64,000 nucleotides of DNA from positions 316,388 through 380,387 of the forward strand of contig JACKQB010000006.1 in NCBI GenBank assembly GCA_024233115.1, read 5' to 3'. Source of the stretch: Akkermansiaceae bacterium. Lineage in GTDB: Bacteria > Verrucomicrobiota > Verrucomicrobiia > Verrucomicrobiales > Akkermansiaceae. Below, one piece after another: positions 28,301 through 34,823 of this stretch (within the stretch, counting starts at the first letter, position 1; each line of letters starts with the position of its first letter). The position numbers and the translations under genes are program-made. Below the pieces are notes generated by a model. The model was not told the origin of the DNA and searched no databases. It saw nothing but the letters and a program-made list of their open reading frames with translations.

Positions 28301-28964
28301 CGCCTTCCGGCGCGTAGTAGTGATAGACCAGCTCGCGACCGTCCGGCAGCAGCGTTTTCACGTCCAGGTTCGGTTTCGCCGGATAATCCGCGGGCATGTC
28401 CGCCTCATTCAGGAAGACCTCCGCGCCGCAGCACTTCGCTTGCAGTGGTTTCTTCGCACGTCCGGGACCATAGTTCAGTCCGGCAAAGGTTTTTTGGCAA
28501 AACGGACATGGTATTTTGCCGCGGTTCGACTGCGCCGGGAACGCCGGCAACATCTGAGCCCACAGCGCGCCGCCCTTGCCGTCTTCCTGGGAGTAAAAGG
28601 GGGTCTTTTTCACCACCCAGTCAGACTCTAACATAATCGAATTACTAAACGTCATCGCCGGTCTGCCCAACTCGCCGAGGAAGGCCGCGGAGGTGTTGTA
28701 GTTCCTTCCGAACCGCCCCTGTTGGCTGGGATGGGGATCGAGCCAGCCCTTGATCATGCGCATGGGGTCACTGCCGAAAATCTGACTGGCCGGCGGCACC
28801 GGGTCGTGTTTCACCGAGACCACGCTGTCCTTGAGCCACGCGGCCTGCGGCCATGCCCGCTGGGGGGAGTTCTCCGCGTCGGCGGCAGGTGTGTCAGCGC
28901 CCGCTGGAGCGGCAACCAGGACGGCGAGCGCCGGAGCCGCCAGCGTGCGCACAAGGTGACGCAT
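25344..28964 (-). CDS. Very large secreted heparinase II/III-like lyase
   Basis: About 1206 residues from MRHLVRTLAAPALAVLVAAP, which gives a good signal peptide; the ATG at 29000 is an alternative. Near residue 155 is a Cys group, CPFCQKTF followed about 20 residues on by KCCGAEVF, like a zinc ribbon found in some heparinase II/III-like proteins. The alpha-toroid part contains YDDGASVEGSSHYAGMLDWM, the typical DGA..E.S..Y signature. The rest is a long beta-sandwich region. It lies in an operon between a pseudopilin gene and a beta-helix gene. Beta-elimination on a uronic acid polymer (glycosaminoglycan, alginate-like or other) is inferred; the substrate is open. Confidence 0.75.
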   Translation of the reverse strand: MRHLVRTLAAPALAVLVAAPAGADTPAADAENSPQRAWPQAAWLKDSVVSVKHDPVPPASQIFGSDPMRMIKGWLDPHPSQQGRFGRNYNTSAAFLGELGRPAMTFSNSIMLESDWVVKKTPFYSQEDGKGGALWAQMLPAFPAQSNRGKIPCPFCQKTFAGLNYGPGRAKKPLQAKCCGAEVFLNEADMPADYPAKPNLDVKTLLPDGRELVYHYYAPEGAEDASEWFHPGQEMAAAQAEFLQKNLGFLIYTAVGKQDPKARAMLVELVKALPARLANQPWCVNFRHYQPAESSDFPTSLVPPRGTRWKPESGPLSKQESAALLKHFKDGELLSLEESSLSIWRMFPNERGLMALLAEAYGAVAADLDEASRKQVESALRDLFCFVRHAAQRRGNFLGYTLPDSLSIAIASQDQVLFENLQHVYFDYLTNHYYDDGASVEGSSHYAGMLDWMLLDGMKERFGDKVVAEFAAQRPLLHEIIRQGSYPIRTLWGIENQSGDAHLGFFRSTVFKPYEQPAYGKLPVSQLQPSRGVACLRSGKPGDRMESIMDFRSSTLHTQGSRLNLQLFYEGVSLLPELGYAARGMTADYSQPGFPETPFKLKPQRPWFQASLEAHNTATINGNQGDDPNTRMHAYYASAEDPSLRLVQVELPKENFEKFDGQISCHDRQLVSVGMPGGRSVLMSVYRLVGGDRHDVYWHVAGEPGTSSLGKAKPEPEPNLLEYFNAHAQPKPGAESGKIARRNTFKLIAEMKNEVDPNVYGHDSEQVTQIRSWQPKPQQAWSMQWTVDPKRYIYDREPEPFLREPIELRMWAKTNGSPANEKNLGARIPWPGVVVGPGPYTNKLVCYQEALDHLTQHRQKQGDGTLSSTFINILEPFKKAQGAVLSSVDYVADDNPALTDRSAVILKDAAKNPVYLITNPGEDRFENNKAALHMQGRLGKLSPAEMELTLYQGTSFSAAGWSLEMAPEPELTLVGVQGDITGTPGQSALIVKSSALLAAPRTYAGGIVFVGHQQNPTHQSNYQIEKVTALGDHHYRIDLQGNPPFILAALRVNRLENHRKFVHFDSCERFKPTGQDGLGRLVYFPRQDFRTVQTGAKSGGSAEWVTHGIYLKDKLPETVQPGDPLMLYSIQKNDAVRMPGHFSCRRDNNHLIIHTTAQAVLTIPAQLNIRAVGGIEVTDGGDHTVLSIPAGRHQLEITPATEPQPK

Positions 28965-29092
28965 CGTGACACGGGGTGAATGGGTGGATGGTGTTATCAT
29001 GTTGTGAAAAATCGGGCACCCGCTGTCGGGTGTAGGGAGAAATGAAACGCACCACGGCGGCCACGACCCGGATTGCGCATTGCGGGAAAATG

Positions 29093-29779
29093 TTAGTTTT
29101 CCAATTCGAGCATCGCCGGTGCCACCTTTTCGAAGGTGGGGTTCTTGATCACCTGCACCGAGCCGTTGCAGTAAATGACGATGATCTGGTTGTCCCGCCA
29201 CTGTGCTGTGGGTAGCACGTTTTCCTCAAACGCCGTCCTGCCGTCACACGCGCGCAGGTGGCTGTCGTTGAGCGCGGTGGTCATGTACGGCTGGCCGGCA
29301 AGGTCCTTTGTCTTTATCGTCGATATGCCCGATAGCTGGGCCACGGCCGGAATGGTGCCGTTGTCCCACGGCGTGTAGCTGATTTCCTTCCAAGAGGGGG
29401 TTCTGAACTCCGCCTCGCTGATTGACCTGACAGCAGGATCGGCCTTGTCCCTGACAAGGCCATCGAGTTTGCCATTGTAATCGTTGTAAATGTAGGGACC
29501 TAGATAATTCCACCAATAGGCCTTCTCAGTGTTGTTCCAAGTGCTCCCCCACGTCGTGGCGGGAAAAATGCCGAAGTTCTCCATGGCGAACGCCTCCGCA
29601 CCGATGTGCATCTGCTTGAGGTTGTTCACAGAGGCTGTGGTGCGTGCTTTCGTCCCCATCCTGGTCACCACGCCAAATGTAAGAGCCGCGAGAACAGCAA
29701 TGATCGCGATGACCACCAGTAGCTCCACCAGAGTAAAGCCGGGGCGGCGGGACGAACGGTCAGAAAAGTTGTTTATCAT
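29093..29779 (-). CDS. Pseudopilin (prepilin N-terminal methylation domain), paralogue 1
   Basis: A 228-residue protein. After a short basic leader, the class III prepilin site is GFTLVELLVVIAIIAVLAAL, with cleavage after Gly and the conserved Glu at +5. A globular domain follows. Its conserved end (YCNGSVQVIKNPTFEKVAPA) is shared with the genes at 29902 and 33091. These are T2SS-like pseudopilins of the kind expanded in Planctomycetota and Verrucomicrobiota. It precedes the heparinase gene on the same strand. An identical-spacing operator (29847) lies 68 bp upstream. Confidence 0.88.
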   Translation of the reverse strand: MINNFSDRSSRRPGFTLVELLVVIAIIAVLAALTFGVVTRMGTKARTTASVNNLKQMHIGAEAFAMENFGIFPATTWGSTWNNTEKAYWWNYLGPYIYNDYNGKLDGLVRDKADPAVRSISEAEFRTPSWKEISYTPWDNGTIPAVAQLSGISTIKTKDLAGQPYMTTALNDSHLRACDGRTAFEENVLPTAQWRDNQIIVIYCNGSVQVIKNPTFEKVAPAMLELEN

Positions 29780-29846
29780 GATGGAATGGATTCTTTTGGA
29801 ACCATGTCACCAGGCCATCCTCCCCGCAACACAGAAAAAAGCCCCC

Positions 29847-29863
29847 CGTCCAGATATGAAACG
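29847..29863. promoter_or_regulatory. IclR/KdgR-type operator, site 4
   Basis: CGTCCAGATATGAAACG, the motif in reverse orientation with 14 of 17 matches. It lies 68 bp upstream of pseudopilin 1; the paralogous gene at 29902 has its site at the same distance. Confidence 0.65.
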
Positions 29864-29901
29864 TCGCTGGCGTCACCTGGAAGCGGAATGCCGGGGAAAC
29901 G

Positions 29902-30585
29902 TCAGTTTTGCAATTCGGGCATCGCCGGCGCCACCTTTTCATAGGTGGGGTTCTTGATCACCTGCACCGAGCCGTTGCAGTAAATGACGATGATCTGGTT
30001 GTTCCGCCACTGTGCTGTGGGCAGCACGTTTTCCTCAAACGCCTCCCGGCCGTCGCACGCGCGCAGATAACCGTTATTGAGCGCGGTGGACATGTAGGGC
30101 TGACCGGCGAGGTCCTTTGTCTTTATCGTCGAAATACCGGGGAGCTGAGCGTGCGGGGACACCGTTAGGTTGTCCCACGGCGTGTAGCTGATTTCACCCC
30201 ACTTGGGCGTCCTGAATGCCGAGTCGCTGATCGCCCTGACAGCTGGATCGGCCTTGTCCCTGACAAGACCATCGAGTTTGCCCTGGTAATCGTTGTATAT
30301 GTAGGGACCTAGGTAGTTCCACCAGTAGGCCTTGTCCACGCCCTTGGCATGCCCCCAGGTGGTGGATGGGAAAATGCCGAAGTTCTCCATCGCAAACGAC
30401 TCCGCCCCGATATGAATCTGCTTGAGGTTGTTCACGGAGGACGCGGTACGCGCCTTCGCCACCAGCTTGGTCACCACGGTGAACGTGAGAGCGGCGAGAA
30501 CAGCGACAATCGCTATGACCACCAGCAGCTCCACCAGGGTGAAGCCGGGACGGCGGGACAGACGGACGGGGCTTTTGTGCATCAT
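29902..30585 (-). CDS. Pseudopilin, paralogue 2
   Basis: A 227-residue protein highly similar to the gene at 29093 along its whole length (WNYLGPYIYNDY, KDLAGQPYM, ACDGREAFEENVLPTAQWRN, YCNGSVQVIKNPTYEKVAPA). The prepilin site is GFTLVELLVVIAIVAVLAAL. The upstream regions of both genes are also alike over about 70 bp, including the operator, so a segment with its promoter was duplicated. No other pilus or T2SS component is in the window; assembly must use machinery encoded elsewhere. Confidence 0.88.
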   Translation of the reverse strand: MMHKSPVRLSRRPGFTLVELLVVIAIVAVLAALTFTVVTKLVAKARTASSVNNLKQIHIGAESFAMENFGIFPSTTWGHAKGVDKAYWWNYLGPYIYNDYQGKLDGLVRDKADPAVRAISDSAFRTPKWGEISYTPWDNLTVSPHAQLPGISTIKTKDLAGQPYMSTALNNGYLRACDGREAFEENVLPTAQWRNNQIIVIYCNGSVQVIKNPTYEKVAPAMPELQN

Positions 30586-30652
30586 GGTAGTAACTATTCT
30601 TAGGAAACCATGTCACCCGCGCATCCTCCCCGCAACCATGAAAAAAGCCACC

Positions 30653-30669
30653 CGTCCAGATATGAAACA
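30653..30669. promoter_or_regulatory. IclR/KdgR-type operator, site 5
   Basis: CGTCCAGATATGAAACA, 15 of 17 matches in reverse orientation, 68 bp upstream of pseudopilin 2. It heads the block pseudopilin 2, pseudopilin 1, heparinase-like, beta-helix protein. Confidence 0.65.
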
Positions 30670-30821
30670 CAGCCGCAGTCGTGGTCCGACGGTGTTTTTT
30701 TGTGAATATCGGCAGCGACGGCACGTCTATCGTTCCGTAACCATGAGACAAAAAAGGCTTTACCAACAAGCGTCCTCCTTGTAATGAGCCTCGAATATTC
30801 ACCTACCCCCAGTTCCCCGGC

Positions 30822-31007
30822 ATGAAATCGATCCGCACCTTCATCATCTCGAGCTCCACGTTTCTCGCCGTTTGGCTGACGGCTTCCTACACCACCCAGC
30901 CGGAGAACAACCAACCCGTGCCCACTGTCCAACAAGCATCGGCGGTTACCGACCTCTCACCTGCCACCGCCACCGATCGCGAACAGGAAACACACCGCGT
31001 CCGCTGA
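30822..31007 (+). CDS. Small putative secreted or membrane peptide
   Basis: A 61-residue ORF: a basic start and hydrophobic segment (MKSIRTFIISSSTFLAVWLT), then a polar, Gln/Thr/Pro-rich tail. It has no recognisable family and no Shine-Dalgarno sequence. It fills the otherwise empty gap between the divergent pseudopilin and GbsR-like genes. It may be real because of the leader, but it could be chance. Confidence 0.35.
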   Translation: MKSIRTFIISSSTFLAVWLTASYTTQPENNQPVPTVQQASAVTDLSPATATDREQETHRVR

Positions 31008-31081
31008 GCCTCCCGTGTCTGCTCCGGGAATTGTGTTCAAAAATAATTGAACTCTGTCGGCATCCCGCCTATCCTGTCGCC

Positions 31082-31582
31082 ATGAGCACACAGGAAACGC
31101 GATCCACCGGGGTTGAGGTGATCGACGACCGCATTATCTCCTTCTTCCAGGACGGCGTGCGCATGCTGGGGCTTCCCAAGTCGGTCGGTGAGATATTCGG
31201 GGTGCTTTTTGCCTCCCCCAAACCGCTGACCATGCTTGATCTGTGCACCCGGCTCGGCATCAGTAAAGGCTCGACCAGTCAGGGCCTCAAAATGCTGCGT
31301 ACCCTCGGTGCGGTGCGTGAGGTCGCCTACAATGACGACCGCAAGACTTACTTTGAAGCCGACGTCGAGTTGAAGAAGCTGGTCGGCGGCTTTATCCGTG
31401 AAGAGATCCGCCCCCACCTTGCCAGTGGACAGGAAAAGCTCAACCAGTTGGAAAATGAGCTCGATCAGGTTGATGATCCCGAATTGAAGGCATTCTATGA
31501 CGAGCGTATCAAACGCCTCAAACGCTGGTCAGGCAAAGCCAACCTCGTCCTCCCCCTGCTCCAGAAATTCCTTGGTGAATAA
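31082..31582 (+). CDS. GbsR/MarR-type winged-helix regulator
   Basis: A 166-residue protein starting MSTQETRSTG. The winged helix covers about residues 30-95 (SVGEIFGVLFASPKPLTMLD, LGISKGSTSQGLKMLRTLGA, then the wing AYNDDRKTYFEA). A coiled C-terminus (QEKLNQLENELDQVDDPELK) is likely to dimerise. This matches GbsR-family regulators. It is followed 5 bp later by a NusG/RfaH-like gene, an arrangement suggesting that it regulates a surface-polysaccharide or long operon together with that factor. Confidence 0.8.
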   Translation: MSTQETRSTGVEVIDDRIISFFQDGVRMLGLPKSVGEIFGVLFASPKPLTMLDLCTRLGISKGSTSQGLKMLRTLGAVREVAYNDDRKTYFEADVELKKLVGGFIREEIRPHLASGQEKLNQLENELDQVDDPELKAFYDERIKRLKRWSGKANLVLPLLQKFLGE

Positions 31583-31587
31583 TCACG

Positions 31588-32154
31588 ATGCCCACCACAG
31601 AGTCCAACCCGGAACAAGCGGATGACCCCGCCTGGTACTGCGTCCGTACCCAGACCAAGCGTGAACACCTCGCCGCCAGGTCGCTGAGACAGCTCGATGG
31701 CGTGGAGTCGTTCTGTCCCCGCCTCCGCTACCGCAAGGCCACCCGCCGGGGCAAGGTCTGGTGGGTGGAAGCGATGTTTCCCGGCTACATCTTTGCTTTT
31801 TTCTCCCGATTCGAAAACGAACGGCAGGTGGTGCACACCCACGGTGTGATGAAACTGTTGAAATTCGGCGACTATATTCCGGAAATCCCCGCCACCTTCA
31901 TCGCCGAGCTCTACAAGCAGATGCAGGACCAGGAGGACGGTGATAACGACATGCTGACCCTTGAGCCAACCATCAACAAAGGGGATGAGGTGGAAATCGC
32001 CCACGGTGCCCTGCAGGGCTTCCAGGGCAAGGTTGTGGAGGTTCTTCCCGCCCATGAGCGCGTTAAAATTCTGATCGAGTTTCTTGGCAATCCCCAGATC
32101 GTGGACGCGGACCTGTTCTCGCTCATCCTGCCGAGCAAGCCGATACCTGAATAA
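31588..32154 (+). CDS. NusG-family elongation factor, RfaH/UpxY-like
   Basis: A 188-residue protein with the NGN domain at residues 10-115 (WYCVRTQTKREHLAARSLRQ, FCPRLRYRKATRRGKVWWVE, MFPGYIFAFF) and a KOW domain at the end (KGDEVEIAHGALQGFQGKVV). FCPR...R and MFPGY are features of the specialised RfaH/UpxY/LoaP side of the family rather than of housekeeping NusG. It is expected to bind RNA polymerase and promote transcription through long operons, often exopolysaccharide clusters. None is adjacent: a terminator and an opposing gene follow. Confidence 0.85.
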   Translation: MPTTESNPEQADDPAWYCVRTQTKREHLAARSLRQLDGVESFCPRLRYRKATRRGKVWWVEAMFPGYIFAFFSRFENERQVVHTHGVMKLLKFGDYIPEIPATFIAELYKQMQDQEDGDNDMLTLEPTINKGDEVEIAHGALQGFQGKVVEVLPAHERVKILIEFLGNPQIVDADLFSLILPSKPIPE

Positions 32155-32174
32155 TTCGGCTGGGATCAATCGAT

Positions 32175-32212
32175 AGAAAAAAACCCGCTCCCACTGAAGG
32201 GAACGGGTTTGG
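32175..32212. terminator. Bidirectional hairpin terminator
   Basis: AAACCCGCTCCC and GGGAACGGGTTT pair with one mismatch around a 6-bp loop, preceded by an A-run and followed by TTTGG. It lies between the convergent NusG-like and PEP-CTERM genes. Confidence 0.75.
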
Positions 32213-32273
32213 AAATGGATGCTCGATACGAACGGCAGCCCATCTCTTGCGGCGGCGCAGGACCGTGTGCTCC

Positions 32274-32933
32274 TTAGCCTTTACGGCGGCGCAGGATCAA
32301 GGCAAGTCCGCCGAGACCAAGGAGTGCGGCGCTGGACGGCTCCGGAACCAAGGTCAGAGTGAGAACCCCCTGGTGGTCGTTGCTGGCACCGCCGGGGCTG
32401 TGGCTGATGTTGTTTACGACGTCGCCGTAGTGCTGGTTATTGAACTCGAAGCTGGCCTGCCATGGGTCGCCATTGGAGTCGCTGAAGTTCACCGGGGTGC
32501 CCTCGGCAACCAGGATGCTCACGGTGGTGGTGTCCTGCTTGCGAATGGCAAAGCGGATGCTTCCCGTCGTATTCGCTCCGGCGAATCCTGCGATACCAAA
32601 GTAATAGCTGGTGGTTGCGGTGATCGGGGCGGCCTCAAAATCCAGTGTGGTAGCGCCGTTGCCGGAGTTTTCGCCGATGCCGGTTTCACCGAAGGTGCCG
32701 TCGTTGTCCGCGTCCCAGTAAACGTTGGCGAGGTTATAGAATCCTACACCGTTGGCTGGAGCGGTGTTCCATTGGCTGGTACCGCTCTTGATACCCAGGA
32801 AATTACCTGTGTAATTGATGTAGTCTGATCCTGATCCGGTGCCGCTTGTCGTAGCAAACAGTGTGATGGCAGCTTGGGAACCAGCCGTCAGGGCGGCTGA
32901 AATCAGGACGGACAGAAGGGGTGTCAATTTCAT
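32274..32933 (-). CDS. PEP-CTERM sorting-domain protein
   Basis: A 219-residue exported protein from MKLTPLLSVLISAALTAGSQ; further in-frame codons upstream are unlikely. The body is beta-rich, with VYWDADNDGTFGETGIGENS, an acidic loop that could bind calcium, and SYYFGIAGFAGANTTGSIRF. The tail is VPEPSSAALLGLGGLALILR plus RRKG. Function unknown. It is the only PEP-CTERM gene of the six beside a pseudopilin gene (33091). Confidence 0.82.
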   Translation of the reverse strand: MKLTPLLSVLISAALTAGSQAAITLFATTSGTGSGSDYINYTGNFLGIKSGTSQWNTAPANGVGFYNLANVYWDADNDGTFGETGIGENSGNGATTLDFEAAPITATTSYYFGIAGFAGANTTGSIRFAIRKQDTTTVSILVAEGTPVNFSDSNGDPWQASFEFNNQHYGDVVNNISHSPGGASNDHQGVLTLTLVPEPSSAALLGLGGLALILRRRKG

Positions 32934-33002
32934 AGCGGTCATCCTATCGAATGCCGTTTTCGATGTCAAAAAATTAATTCCGCAAAACATTTCACATGCT
33001 GC

Positions 33003-33032
33003 GGGGGTGAATCACTCCATGTTTTCACCCCC
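33003..33032 (-). terminator. Hairpin after pseudopilin 3
   Basis: GGGGGTGAA and TTCACCCCC form a perfect 9-bp stem with a 12-bp loop, 59 bp after the stop of the pseudopilin gene at 33091. No T-run follows on the minus strand, so termination is only probable. Confidence 0.45.
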
Positions 33033-33090
33033 TACATTTTGCAGTTGCCCGGGAGCGCGGCTTTGTTGTGAACCACTGGCCTTTACTGGC

Positions 33091-33780
33091 TCAATCCTGA
33101 TCTGGATCCATTGCGGGAGCCACTGTTTGGAACGTGGGGTCTTTGACAACCTTTACAGCTCCATCGCAGTAGAGCACGATGATCTTGTTATCACGCCACG
33201 CGGCGCTTGGCACCACATACTTGTTGTACTGGGCCTCGTTCCACACACCGAGCGTGCCCGTGTTTCGGGATGTCGACAGGTAGGGCTGCCCCCCCAGGTC
33301 TTCAGTGCGCGAAACACTGATACCCATCATTTTACTGGACGAAGGAACGCTCCCGTTGGTCCATGGCATGTAGCTGATATTCCCCCATCCCCCGCCTACC
33401 AGCTGGCTATCTTTGATTGAACTAACATTGGGATCAGCCTTGTCACGAAACGTCCCATCCAGCTTTCCGGTATTTTCACTGTAGACATAAGGTGCCAGAG
33501 CCTGCCACCAATACATTTTCCCGGCACCAGGAGGGGTTGAATCAGGGTCCCCCCAATACGTGGCGGGAAAAACACCATGGTTATCACCAGCAAAACCTTC
33601 AGCGGCTATGTGGAGTTGTTTCAAATTGTTCACGGATGCAACCGTCTTGCTCCTCGACACCATCTTGGTCACCACGGTGAAAGACAATGCAACCAACGCG
33701 GCAATGATGGCGATCACGACTAATAGCTCCACCAGGGTAAAACCATGGTGGTGCCTGGATTCAGATGTTTTAATGTGCAT
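33091..33780 (-). CDS. Pseudopilin, paralogue 3
   Basis: A 229-residue protein with the prepilin site GFTLVELLVVIAIIAALVAL and the same domain order as the genes at 29093 and 29902, but more diverged (YWWQALAPYVYSENTGKLDG, LGGQPYLSTSRNTG, YCDGAVKVVKDPTFQTVAPA). The basic leader is MHIKTSESRHHH. It follows eda on the same strand after a 204-bp gap in which I see no clear KdgR-type site; co-transcription with eda is possible. Confidence 0.88.
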   Translation of the reverse strand: MHIKTSESRHHHGFTLVELLVVIAIIAALVALSFTVVTKMVSRSKTVASVNNLKQLHIAAEGFAGDNHGVFPATYWGDPDSTPPGAGKMYWWQALAPYVYSENTGKLDGTFRDKADPNVSSIKDSQLVGGGWGNISYMPWTNGSVPSSSKMMGISVSRTEDLGGQPYLSTSRNTGTLGVWNEAQYNKYVVPSAAWRDNKIIVLYCDGAVKVVKDPTFQTVAPAMDPDQD

Positions 33781-33984
33781 AACGGATTTTTTTCAACTTA
33801 GTGGCAAGGCTACGTCACGATGGTTTACAATCAACTCTTAAAGCTGAACAATTGCAAGGCCAGCTCCACCCTCAATGCAAGCGAAACAAAGCCAGGCGTC
33901 ACCCCAGGAAGGGCGGCCGCGATGGTGGTTTTTTATACATGGGATGCTGACTTGGTTAAAAGGTTTAAAAGGTGGGGCGCACGC

Positions 33985-34644
33985 TTACTTGGTGCCACGG
34001 ACAAGTGCGACAGCACCACGCACACGGGATTCAATTTCTGAAAAATCACCGGCCTGGATCAGGCTGCGCTCGACCATCCATGAGCCGCCACAGGCGGAAA
34101 CACACGGCATGGATAGATAGTCCATCACGTTCCCCTCATTGATGCCTCCGGTTGGCACGAATTTCATGTCGCCGTAAGGGGCAGCCATCGCCTTCAAGGT
34201 CTTGGCGCCGCCAAACGCCTCTGCTGGAAAGAACTTAACAACCTCAAGGCCGTGACTCATCGCCCTGGCGATGTCAGACGGCGTGATGACGCCGGGAATG
34301 ACCAGCACACCGAGCTCCTGGCAGCGGACCACCACCTCGTCGTGCATTCCGGGGCAGATGATGTATTTCGCCCCGCAATCCACCGCCTGGTCAACCTGCT
34401 GCGCCGTACAAACGGTCCCCGCGCCCAACAATACATCAGGATGCTTGCTGATTTCCCTCATGGCGTCCAGGGCGGCCGATGTGCGCATGGTGACTTCAGC
34501 CACCGGCAGGCCGCCGGAGACAAGGGCCTCCGCCAATGGCGCGGCATCCTTGGCGTCGTCCAGCACAATGACCGGAACCAGCTTGTGGCTTTCCAACTGA
34601 CGGGCGATCTCCTGGTTTGCTGCTAATGAATCGGTGTTTTGCAT
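33985..34644 (-). CDS. eda: KDPG/KHG aldolase
   Basis: A 219-residue class I aldolase that splits 2-keto-3-deoxy-6-phosphogluconate into pyruvate and glyceraldehyde 3-phosphate. Family marks: VAEVTMRT with the catalytic Glu, LLGAGTVCTAQQVDQAVDCG, KYIICPG, and VVKFFPAEAFGG with the Schiff-base Lys, then FVPTGGIN. It is the last step of uronate breakdown through KDG. It diverges from the IclR-type regulator gene; two operator-like sites lie about 65 and 85 bp upstream. The kinase needed between KduD and this enzyme is not in the window. Confidence 0.93.
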   Translation of the reverse strand: MQNTDSLAANQEIARQLESHKLVPVIVLDDAKDAAPLAEALVSGGLPVAEVTMRTSAALDAMREISKHPDVLLGAGTVCTAQQVDQAVDCGAKYIICPGMHDEVVVRCQELGVLVIPGVITPSDIARAMSHGLEVVKFFPAEAFGGAKTLKAMAAPYGDMKFVPTGGINEGNVMDYLSMPCVSACGGSWMVERSLIQAGDFSEIESRVRGAVALVRGTK

Positions 34645-34706
34645 GACTTCCGGTATAGACGGGGCACGTCCTCCCTCAAGTCAAATTATGCGCACAGCCT
34701 CGTTTT

Positions 34707-34723
34707 TAATTCATATATGGATT
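34707..34723. promoter_or_regulatory. IclR/KdgR-type operator, site 6 (eda-proximal)
   Basis: The core TTCATATATGGA is identical to site 1, but the outer bases differ. It is centred about 70 bp upstream of the eda start, matching the 68-bp spacing at the two pseudopilin genes. Confidence 0.55.
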
Positions 34724-34726
34724 TAT

Positions 34727-34743
34727 TGTTTCAAATATGGACA
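34727..34743. promoter_or_regulatory. IclR/KdgR-type operator, site 7
   Basis: TGTTTCAAATATGGACA, 16 of 17 matches to site 1. It lies 20 bp (two helical turns) from site 6, in the shared eda/iclR control region. A weak promoter for the regulator gene (TTGACC at 34760, AAATAG at 34783) lies just downstream. Confidence 0.65.
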
Positions 34744-34806
34744 GATCACACATGGAGGATTGACCTGTCGCCCAACCTGGGCAAATAGTGACATACGTAA
34801 AAACCC

Positions 34807-34823
34807 TGTCCACATATGAACGA
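34807..34823. promoter_or_regulatory. IclR/KdgR-type operator, site 8, over the regulator's start codon
   Basis: TGTCCACATATGAACGA, the motif in reverse. The ATG inside CATATG is the start codon of the IclR-type gene. Binding here would block initiation or elongation, which points to autoregulation. Confidence 0.6.

Noticed and set aside
26613..28631. 672-codon open frame on the plus strand opposite the heparinase-like gene
   Set aside because: It is an antisense shadow caused by GC-rich third positions. The minus-strand frame has a signal peptide and family motifs, while the plus frame has no recognisable domain.
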